Positions 58,184 to 64,000 of a stretch of DNA of 64,000 nt are shown here, in pieces. Position 1 is the first letter of the stretch. Each line of letters starts with the position of its first letter. The translations under genes were made by a program, and so were the position numbers. Location of the stretch: contig NZ_JAFBEE010000001.1 in assembly GCF_016908555.1 (NCBI RefSeq), positions 248,001 through 312,000 on the forward strand. The letters run 5' to 3'. The notes beneath the pieces were generated by a model. That model saw nothing but the letters and a program-made list of their open reading frames with translations. It did no database searches and was not told the DNA's origin. This DNA comes from Alkaliphilus hydrothermalis (GTDB taxonomy: Bacteria; Bacillota; Clostridia; Peptostreptococcales; Natronincolaceae).

Positions 58184-58723
58184 CTATCCATTTAGTTTAT
58201 ATTCCAATTGCATATCCCTTGGGTCTTCTTCAAATAGTGCTTCGTTAATCTCTTCAGCCTCAGTACAGCCTAGGGAACTGTAGAAGGCAATGGTATCCTC
58301 TGCAGATCCAGCACACATATAAAGCTTATCTGCTCCCCATTCTTTAGCCTGCTCAGCACACATTTTAAATAGACTTTTACCTATACCTTTACCCCTACAT
58401 TCACGGGATACGAACATCGAATCCAATAGAAGGTGTTTTGCTCTCTCTCCAAAGAAATCATGATCTAGGGTAGCAAAGGCAATCATTCTACCATTTGACT
58501 CAAATGCTCCGAAGGCAACTCCTTCCGACAAAATCGTTTCCTCTAACTTGTTTCTATAATAATCATATCCATCGGGCCAGTCGTTATCAAGATAGTCGAT
58601 TTCAACTAGTTTTCTTTCTCCATCCACCAGTCTCCAAGCATTTTTTATGTAGTGAGTTGGATCTATTTCGCGGATTTTATCACATTCTTCTATCCTCATT
58701 AAACGGTAAATGATTTCTTTCAT
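58184..58723 (-). CDS. GNAT N-acetyltransferase
   Basis: A 179-aa protein: 'YRLMRIEECDKIREIDPTHY', 'GAFESNGRMIAFATLDHDFF', 'MFVSRECRGKGIGKSLFKMC' (motif A) and 'LYMCAGSAEDTIAFYSSLGC' (motif B). The C-terminal 'CTEAEEINEALFEEDPRDMQ' resembles 'CRLAKEVDPELFKLEPLDIH' of the GNAT at 41671, so the two belong to one subfamily. AGGAGATTGAGATA precedes the ATG (minus strand). It is monocistronic. Confidence 0.87.
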   Translation of the reverse strand: MKEIIYRLMRIEECDKIREIDPTHYIKNAWRLVDGERKLVEIDYLDNDWPDGYDYYRNKLEETILSEGVAFGAFESNGRMIAFATLDHDFFGERAKHLLLDSMFVSRECRGKGIGKSLFKMCAEQAKEWGADKLYMCAGSAEDTIAFYSSLGCTEAEEINEALFEEDPRDMQLEYKLNG

Positions 58724-58814
58724 TATCTCAATCTCCTATTCTACAATATTTTTATGTACTTATTGAATATTGGTCCAATTCCCTAGATCCTTTATAAGAT
58801 CAGTATAAGTCTGA

Positions 58815-58851
58815 TAAAAAAGCTGTAGAAAGCATCAGCCTCCTACAGCTT
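58815..58851 (-). terminator. Terminator (minus strand) after the anti-sigma gene
   Basis: AAGCTGTAG (58820-58828) pairs with CTACAGCTT (58843-58851). On the minus strand a T run (RC of AAAAAA at 58816-58821) follows. The remaining bases of 58724-59024 hold nothing else recognisable. Confidence 0.8.
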
Positions 58852-59024
58852 AATTTTTCATTGACTATACTCTATCTAGATCCTATAGATTAATTTATTT
58901 TATAGTCTTAAGAAATTAACCAATAGCTTATATATGGTAATTATATCTAAATTCATGGATTGAATCAAGGTTAAATGTTAAACTATTCAGTAAATATATA
59001 TCTATACCTATACATTTATTCTTT

Positions 59025-59951
59025 TTACTCCTGTAATTTAACAATTTGAAATTCCTTCAGCATGTTATCAAATCTAACTCCATGACCTTCTGAAGCTTCA
59101 ACGAAAAACTGTTGCTTGATGATAAAGCTTCCACCTTGTGTATTATCTACAATGTAATAACGAAGAACCTCATCATCCCATTCATTTCCCGCTTGAGCAT
59201 ATAACAAAATACCTTTTACTGGTTCTAGTACCTCTTCTCCTGTCATCACAATCTCGTACTGATCCTTTAACTCTTTTTGAATTTCAGTTGCTGAGGTTTC
59301 AATGTTCTTGTCTTCAACCTGTTGAATTTCCATGTATACTTCAGGATAATTAGCTGCTTGATTCATTGGTAAGATTCGATCCTTTCCTTCAAGTTCTTCT
59401 AACTTGTATACCGTTTCATCAAAGTAAATAACATATCCATACTTACTTTCCTGTAACTGAACATTTTTTTCTTCCTTCATACCTTCAATTTCCTCTACAA
59501 TTGGTTTTTCAGGTAGGAAAAAGTCTTTGATTCGCTCAATCGTTGCATGACCAGGTGCAGTTCCAGCTAGGAAAACAATTAATAATGACGCTGCTATAGT
59601 TCCTATATTAAACATTCTCTTTCTATTTTTTTGATTTCTTTTTTCAGTTCTCATGTTTATTCTTCCCTTCCTTAGATTACTTCTACTTTGCACTGTATTA
59701 ATTTCTTCTACTACGTTGTTTTTCCTAGCCCTTCGATTATATATTTGCTCTTCATTATTTCGAAGTTGCTTATCAGTTTCTTTTTCATTATTTATAGTAA
59801 CTTCACTTTTTTCAAGATTTTCATTATCTTCATTAATACGCTTTTCGATTCTACTCCATATTTCATTTTTCATCTCTATAGAAGCATCAGTTTGCTTCAT
59901 CAAAGAATCTTTGATTTCTTCATCGGTGTGTTTATTTAATCTATTATTCAT
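59025..59951 (-). CDS. Membrane-anchored anti-sigma factor-like protein
   Basis: A 308-aa protein with a cytoplasmic, highly charged N-terminus (about 1-110: 'SIEMKNEIWSRIEKRINEDN' and a long Lys/Asn/Glu/Arg-rich linker), one transmembrane helix (about 113-132, 'MFNIGTIAASLLIVFLAGT') and an external domain of about 175 residues ('GYVIYFDETVYKLEELEGKD', 'DDEVLRYYIVDNTQGGSFII'). It overlaps the sigma factor gene upstream by 8 bp, the standard arrangement for an ECF sigma and its regulator. No zinc-binding HxxxCxxC motif is present, so it is not a ZAS-type protein. The external domain probably senses an envelope signal. Confidence 0.8.
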   Translation of the reverse strand: MNNRLNKHTDEEIKDSLMKQTDASIEMKNEIWSRIEKRINEDNENLEKSEVTINNEKETDKQLRNNEEQIYNRRARKNNVVEEINTVQSRSNLRKGRINMRTEKRNQKNRKRMFNIGTIAASLLIVFLAGTAPGHATIERIKDFFLPEKPIVEEIEGMKEEKNVQLQESKYGYVIYFDETVYKLEELEGKDRILPMNQAANYPEVYMEIQQVEDKNIETSATEIQKELKDQYEIVMTGEEVLEPVKGILLYAQAGNEWDDEVLRYYIVDNTQGGSFIIKQQFFVEASEGHGVRFDNMLKEFQIVKLQE

Positions 59952-60483
59952 ATTGGCGCCTCCCTTCTTTATACCTCTCCATCATCTTCCTCAACTTTTC
60001 TCTACCTTTAAATAGACGGGATTTGACTGTATTGACATTAAGCTCTAAAATGTCTGCTATTTCATTTTCAGTAAAGCCCCTTAGATATTTCAATATAATC
60101 GGAATCCTGTTGAGATCCTCCAAGTCTTCTATAGCAGAATATAAATCCTCGTATTCCTCAAATTCATAGGAATCCTCCTCTGACATGATGGATGAATCCT
60201 CCATATAATCTGAAATCGATATGGTCTTGGATTGTTTTTTTAGTACTCGATTACACTCATTCACCAGTATTCGATATAGCCATGGCTCAAAGGGTTTGCT
60301 ATCATCGAAACTTTGTATATTGTTGTAGACTCTGATAAAGGTTTCTTGAACCGCATCAGCAGCATAGGCACTATTCTTAGTGATTGCTATTGCCACCCTT
60401 ATGGTGTAATCTGCGTATTGATCATATAAAACCTTGAAGGAGGCCTGATGCCCATCTTTTATTTTCCAAATTAAATCCTCCAC
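59944..60483 (-). CDS. ECF-type RNA polymerase sigma factor
   Basis: A 179-aa group 4 sigma factor. Region 2 is 'ASFKVLYDQYADYTIRVAIA' and 'AVQETFIRVYNNIQSFDDSK'. Region 4 is 'RIPIILKYLRGFTENEIADI' and 'LELNVNTVKSRLFKGREKLR', with an acidic linker between. It directs polymerase to a small regulon, usually including its own operon. The ATG at 60483 is preceded by AGGGCGGTGACC on the minus strand. The gene overlaps the anti-sigma gene by 8 bp. A TATATTAT box at about 60519 lies upstream, but I could not identify a matching ECF -35. Confidence 0.92.
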   Translation of the reverse strand: MEDLIWKIKDGHQASFKVLYDQYADYTIRVAIAITKNSAYAADAVQETFIRVYNNIQSFDDSKPFEPWLYRILVNECNRVLKKQSKTISISDYMEDSSIMSEEDSYEFEEYEDLYSAIEDLEDLNRIPIILKYLRGFTENEIADILELNVNTVKSRLFKGREKLRKMMERYKEGRRQYE

Positions 60484-60720
60484 TAGGTCACCGCCCTTCT
60501 GTTATTGTTCTCCATATAATATACCCGTCTTTTGAATAAGAAGTTTTTTGAAATCAAATATTTTTTAAAAACTTTTCTAATTAGGAATGATGCTGGCCCA
60601 CTTTAAATACTGATTAATAACCTCTATATAATAATTACCCAATGGTTTAAGAAAAAGTTTTTTGTTTTGAAGATTTTCTGTTTTTTCTATAATTTCTTGT
60701 GGCCTTGTACTTTCATAAAT

Positions 60721-60758
60721 AGAAAACCTTCTTAAAGGAGTGAATCCCAAAGAAGGTT
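60721..60758 (-). terminator. Terminator of the kinase gene at 60823
   Basis: AACCTTCTT (60725-60733) and AAGAAGGTT (60750-60758) pair perfectly; on the minus strand TTCTATTT follows. The rest of the gap 60484-60822 holds only AT-rich upstream sequence of the sigma operon. Confidence 0.75.
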
Positions 60759-60822
60759 AAAGATCAAGAGCTTTGATGAAATTGTTAAAGTATTTTCTAG
60801 ACAAAAAAATATACCTAAGTGC

Positions 60823-61770
60823 CTAAATAAAACTTAGATCAGATTCCAGCCTCATCCTATATAGGTTAAAAATTCGAACCTGTTCTTCAGTCAAGGAGTC
60901 CTTATCCCAGTACATATGCATTAGTGAGTACTCGAATAATTCCTTCAATTTTAAGAGAAGGGATAAATTATTAAAGAAGTCTGTAGGGACTGGATGTTCT
61001 TCTTGATAGCCATTTATGATTGCAGCAGTTATTTCTTCTTTATATCGCTTTATATCGCTATTTCCAGTAAAGGAAAACTCCAGTGCTGAGTAGATAGGTA
61101 CTGCTAAATCATATAGATAGTAATGGTGTTCGCAGTCTTGAAAATCAATGATAGTAATCCCACCATCCTCGGCTACTAAAGTATTCTCCAACCAAATATC
61201 CCCGTGGATGAGACCATATGAATCCTTATCTTGGGGTAAGTTCTTAATCTCTTGAAGCACATTAGACGCTATGCTCCTAATAGCTGTCTCCTGTTGGGGG
61301 ATATACTTTAGAAAGTTATACTCTTCATTTTTGTACCAATGGGTTAAATGATTGATGGGTGTTTCCTTCTGATAATCCTTTGTACATCGATGAAGCCTAC
61401 CGATGACTCTACCCAGCTTCCTAAGAATAGAGGCATCCCATTTTTCTCTAGCTAAATGATCCCCATCAGCTGCTCTGTATAAGGTAGTAGTCCTCTCTTC
61501 ATTAGATTTGTCACCTTTAAGTTTTATCTTTTCAACGAGATTACCATCCTTAGATAATATCGCTGGCGAGATACTCAAGCCCTTATGATATAAGTAGTTA
61601 GTCCATCTAACCTCTTCAAGCTGCATTTCATAGGGTCTATAATTGGTAATCCGTGCAAAATAAGCGCCTTTTACACCCTCCAGCCGATACATCTCTCCTG
61701 TGATCTGTTTTATTTTCGTTGCCTTGAAAGAGTATTTCTCCAATATTGATTCTAATATTTGATCCTCCAT
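60823..61770 (-). CDS. Aminoglycoside-phosphotransferase-fold kinase (4)
   Basis: A 315-aa protein: 'QITGEMYRLEGVKGAYFARI' (nucleotide site), 'ERTTTLYRAADGDHLAREK' (hinge), 'YGLIHGDIWLENTLVAEDGG' (catalytic loop) and 'ITIIDFQDCEHHYYLYDLAV' (metal-binding Asp). The 'HGDIWLENTL' and 'IDFQDC' signatures are close to the homoserine-kinase-like branch, as for 39332-40315. The substrate is unknown. GGAGGTGTATCCTT precedes the ATG (minus strand). The GNAT gene at 61804 lies 33 bp upstream and may share the transcript. Confidence 0.86.
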   Translation of the reverse strand: MEDQILESILEKYSFKATKIKQITGEMYRLEGVKGAYFARITNYRPYEMQLEEVRWTNYLYHKGLSISPAILSKDGNLVEKIKLKGDKSNEERTTTLYRAADGDHLAREKWDASILRKLGRVIGRLHRCTKDYQKETPINHLTHWYKNEEYNFLKYIPQQETAIRSIASNVLQEIKNLPQDKDSYGLIHGDIWLENTLVAEDGGITIIDFQDCEHHYYLYDLAVPIYSALEFSFTGNSDIKRYKEEITAAIINGYQEEHPVPTDFFNNLSLLLKLKELFEYSLMHMYWDKDSLTEEQVRIFNLYRMRLESDLSFI

Positions 61771-61803
61771 AAGGATACACCTCCTTTTAATATTGCTAGC
61801 TAC

Positions 61804-62682
61804 TTATGCGTGGGAAGTAATAGGAAACAAGAATTTCTCAGGCATTTTACTTGGAGCATTCTTAATGAATACCCTATAGTCAGATTCGTATACCTTGGAA
61901 GTAACCTCCACATCCTTAAAATCTGGGGTAAAGTGGAACAACACTTCCTTTATTTCAGTGGTTGCAATTCGATTCATCAGATGATTAAAGGATAAGGAAT
62001 GCTCGCCTATGATATCAAAAATGTTGAGTTTGTCCTCTTCCTTTTGATAGATTACTATGGTGTCTTCCGCTTCTAAATAATATAATGATCCACCAAATAC
62101 ATATAGTCCATAGAAGAGTAATAGGTATTCATCCTTTTCAAATCCAAGAGTTTGGGAAATAGCTTTTCTATTTGCCATCAATCTTCTAATGATGTTATAA
62201 TCCTCTTCATTGTTCATGTCTAGTTTTCTAATACCTGTTCTTTCGGTTTGTTCAACTTTTACTGGGGCTGCAAAACAATGTTCTTTGAAGTATTCAAAAC
62301 CAAACTTTGGGTAGAAATTATATACTGTAGGGTTTGCAAATAAGAACATCAAGTCGTATTCATTTTCATATTTTTCCAAGATATGATTCATCAGCTTACC
62401 AGATAACCCCTGTTTTCGATAGTCGGGGTGGGTCATGACTGTACCGATTTGAAGGGCTTTTTTCATTTCCCCCTCTATAATCATTTCCATTTTATTGATG
62501 GAGACATTGGCGACTATTTTCTCTCCATCCATAAAAGAATAGGGTACGTAGTTGTCTAACCAAAATCCCTTCTTGTACCATGGTTCGAAGTCTAGACCGT
62601 AGACTTTTTTTGCTAGGGCGTTGAAGCTGGCTCTATGGTTGCCGTTGGTTTTGTAGTTTGATATTAGTTGTAGGTTTTTCAT
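61804..62682 (-). CDS. GNAT N-acetyltransferase (Eis-like, larger)
   Basis: A 292-aa protein. The N-terminal GNAT domain (about 1-145: 'VPYSFMDGEKIVANVSINKM', 'IGTVMTHPDYRKQGLSGKLM', 'FLFANPTVYNFYPKFGFEYF') is followed by a second beta-rich domain (about 150-290) with 'YLEAEDTIVIYQKEEDKLNI'. The layout, with a GNAT half followed by a sterol-carrier-like half, recalls a family of Firmicute acetyltransferases acting on amines or aminoglycosides. AAAAGGAGAACAAAA precedes the ATG (minus strand). Confidence 0.85.
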   Translation of the reverse strand: MKNLQLISNYKTNGNHRASFNALAKKVYGLDFEPWYKKGFWLDNYVPYSFMDGEKIVANVSINKMEMIIEGEMKKALQIGTVMTHPDYRKQGLSGKLMNHILEKYENEYDLMFLFANPTVYNFYPKFGFEYFKEHCFAAPVKVEQTERTGIRKLDMNNEEDYNIIRRLMANRKAISQTLGFEKDEYLLLFYGLYVFGGSLYYLEAEDTIVIYQKEEDKLNIFDIIGEHSLSFNHLMNRIATTEIKEVLFHFTPDFKDVEVTSKVYESDYRVFIKNAPSKMPEKFLFPITSHA

Positions 62683-62770
62683 TTTTGTTCTCCTTTTCTA
62701 AAAGTTTTTCCTTCAGTGGATATATGAATTAAAAGTATATAAATCGTAAATTAATTATATATTATAGAGT

Positions 62771-63049
62771 TTATTTTCGATTCCGATAAACAGCAGTCCT
62801 CAACTCCTTAATATATTCCTCCTTCTCCGGCACATTAGTCACCTCAGTATCTCTTATGGCAGCCTCTACATCATAGGGTACTCGAACTAGTGATATGGAA
62901 AAGGCAGCAGGTTCTTTACTCTCCATGAACCATTCAAGAATCCCATAGGATGCTTGGGGAATATCCAAGGGGTTTCCCACACTACCTACAATGAAGAGGG
63001 TCTTGTGGTCAAAGTTGATAGTATAAGCACTAGATTCTATCCATAATCT
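62771..63049 (-). pseudogene. Metallophosphoesterase, C-terminal fragment
   Basis: The minus-strand frame is open from a TAG at 63050-63052. It encodes the end of a calcineurin-like phosphodiesterase: 'FDHKTLFIVGSVGNPLDIPQ' (the family's G-S-V-G-x-P region), then 'ASYGILEWFMESKEPAAFSI' and 'LVRVPYDVEAAIRDTEV'. All N-terminal metal-binding motifs (D-x-H, GD, GNH) are absent upstream, where the DNA is occupied by a short spacer and the phosphatase gene at 63105. No start with a ribosome site is available, so this is a remnant. Confidence 0.75.
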
Positions 63050-63104
63050 CTATTCCTCTTTTCTTATTTCTCTTTTATATTAAAATGAATTAATATTTTA
63101 GAAC

Positions 63105-63710
63105 TTAGCCAAGATGGGATACATCCGCCTCTAGGATAAATTCTATTCCTTCATCCTTCACTTGTATAATACTTAAGGAAGTATCTGTGATAAATGGAGG
63201 TTTCCAGAAGTCCTCCAGAGGAATGTTCTTAATAATAGTATATATTGCCTTAATCACTCCTCCATGGGCAACTACTAGGACATTTTCGCCTGCTTTGTCG
63301 GCTACAATTTTCTCAAGTCCCTTTTTCACTCTTTCAATTAATGCTTCATAGGTCTCTCCATCAATGGGTTGATATAAATGGGGTTGGTTCCAAAAGTTAT
63401 GTTGTTGTTCTTTGTAGGTTTCCTGAACTTCTAAGTGGGGCATCCCCTCCCAGACTCCAAAGCCCATTTCCTTAAGATGCTCCAGTTGAATAATCTCAAT
63501 ATTTCTTTCACCCTTTAGATGAGTAGCAGTTTCCATGGCACGTCCTAAAGGACTGGAGTAAATGGCATCAAATTTTACGGAGGCTAAATGTTGACTGAGC
63601 TTCTTAGCATTTTCATTTCCCTTTTCCGAAAGATTTGAGTTTTTCCATCCCTGCATTATACCAGCCTTATTCCATTCCGTCTCACCGTGTCTTGTAATGT
63701 ATATTTTCAA
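63105..63710 (-). CDS. Histidine phosphatase (phosphoglycerate-mutase-like) family protein
   Basis: A 201-aa protein with the RHG motif 'IYITRHGETEWNKAGIMQGW', 'DAIYSSPLGRAMETATHL', the glutamate segment 'EMGFGVWEGMPHLEVQE' and the second catalytic His in 'NVLVVAHGGVIKAIYTII'. It is a broad-specificity acid phosphatase of the CobC/GpmB/PhoE type, acting on small phosphates in the cytosol. AGAGGGATTTATTTTGAAA precedes the ATG (minus strand). It is monocistronic next to a metallophosphoesterase remnant. Confidence 0.92.
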   Translation of the reverse strand: MKIYITRHGETEWNKAGIMQGWKNSNLSEKGNENAKKLSQHLASVKFDAIYSSPLGRAMETATHLKGERNIEIIQLEHLKEMGFGVWEGMPHLEVQETYKEQQHNFWNQPHLYQPIDGETYEALIERVKKGLEKIVADKAGENVLVVAHGGVIKAIYTIIKNIPLEDFWKPPFITDTSLSIIQVKDEGIEFILEADVSHLG

Positions 63711-63765
63711 AATAAATCCCTCTTTTCTTTGTATTTATAAGGTTTGCTAACTTACATATTGTACA

Positions 63766-63804
63766 TTTAGAGTTAAAGTTAAAGTTAAACATTAACTTTA
63801 ATTT
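63766..63804. repeat. Short AGTTAA tandem repeats with an inverted copy
   Basis: AGTTAAAGTTAAAGTTAA (three 6-bp units) is followed after a few bases by TTAACTTTAA, which can fold back on it. It lies in the 160-bp gap between the histidine phosphatase gene and the partial gene at the window end. The purpose is unknown. Confidence 0.5.
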
Positions 63805-63871
63805 TTAATTTTCTTTAACCATAACGAACTTCTACTAACTATCCGTTTTCGCTTTTAATCTATTTCAATAC

Positions 63872-64000
63872 TTATAACTCTAAAATACGTAGAAAGGCTC
63901 TTTCTAGATCTCCATTATCAATGGACTCCAAACTAGTTTTAGCCCAGCTGGGGAAAGTCGGCTTCTGATAAGCCGCAATCAAATCAAATAAAATACAGGT
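63872..64000 (-). CDS. C-terminal 42 residues of an unidentified protein (continues outside the window)
   Basis: The minus strand is open from the window edge to a TAA at 63872-63874. It reads 'FDLIAAYQKPTFPSWAKTSL' and 'ESIDNGDLERAFLRILEL', which looks like the end of a helical protein. No family could be assigned from so short a piece. The true start lies beyond base 64000. Confidence 0.55.
   Translation of the reverse strand, partial: TCILFDLIAAYQKPTFPSWAKTSLESIDNGDLERAFLRILEL

Noticed and set aside
1..64000. CRISPR array, prophage, rRNA or tRNA genes
   Set aside because: No regularly spaced repeats, phage structural genes or recognisable RNA gene sequences were found by reading either strand.

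Overview
The window looks like a chromosome segment of a low-GC, anaerobic, spore-forming Clostridia member, probably near the Alkaliphilus/Natronincola group. The placement is inferred from AT-rich DNA, strong AGGAGG-type ribosome sites, U-run terminators, a T-box, Na+-translocating decarboxylase subunits, Spo0A-type boxes, DUF438/DUF1858 and DUF1667 proteins, and glycerol genes behind a sigma-54 promoter. No phage, IS element, CRISPR array, rRNA or tRNA was recognised.

Layout. 1-4.0 kb: the end of an amine/proline-dehydrogenase-like flavin/iron-sulfur operon (FAD/NAD subunit, ferredoxin-like, BFD-like [2Fe-2S], DAO-type flavoprotein), then a ThiS/MoaD-like carrier and a DUF362 ferredoxin protein. 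4.3-8.3 kb: an S41 peptidase, mtnN, a broken P-loop kinase, a 53-aa zinc-ribbon protein, and a divergent pair (FG-GAP protein and Staygreen homologue). 8.4-11.3 kb, minus strand: two tandem beta/small-subunit pairs of a Na+-translocating decarboxylase. The upstream pair has a sigma-A promoter and a yybP-ykoY-like riboswitch with a terminator. 11.6-17.2 kb: a phosphodiesterase-type phosphatase, GNAT genes (one broken), a DUF438/PAS/DUF1858 sensor and a YbaN-type membrane protein.

17.3-25.3 kb is the most coherent system: a glycerol regulon. It has a sigma-54 promoter with two upstream dyads 42 bp apart, the antiterminator gene glpP, a CcpA-like cre site, two small membrane proteins (putative glycerol transporter), glpK, a leader with a sigma-A promoter and a terminator (likely GlpP target), a three-protein glycerol-3-phosphate dehydrogenase of unusual composition (GlpA-like with BFD domain, second FAD/NAD protein, DUF1667), and a PAS/sigma-54 activator. 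The promoter, its enhancer sites and its likely activator are therefore in one locus.

25.6-33.6 kb: single genes (GNAT, flavodoxin-like, NADH oxidase-like, proC, DMT transporter) and asnS behind an Asn T-box. 33.7-54.7 kb: a run of mostly monocistronic accessory enzymes: acetyltransferases, aminoglycoside-phosphotransferase-fold kinases, methyltransferases, S66 peptidase, VanW, PAP2, uvsE and an S41 lipoprotein, mixed with broken genes. 54.7-55.8 kb is a 1-kb gene-poor stretch with a tight cluster of Spo0A-type boxes, two DnaA-box-like sites and an isolated terminator. 55.8-64 kb, minus strand: dinB, a ferritin-like protein, an ECF sigma/anti-sigma pair, further GNAT and kinase genes, a broken metallophosphoesterase and a histidine phosphatase.

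At least six genes are broken by short duplications, frameshift, stop codon or truncation. Start codons were chosen from ribosome-site spacing, and several differ from the longest open frame. All family names come from reading the sequence; no database search was run.
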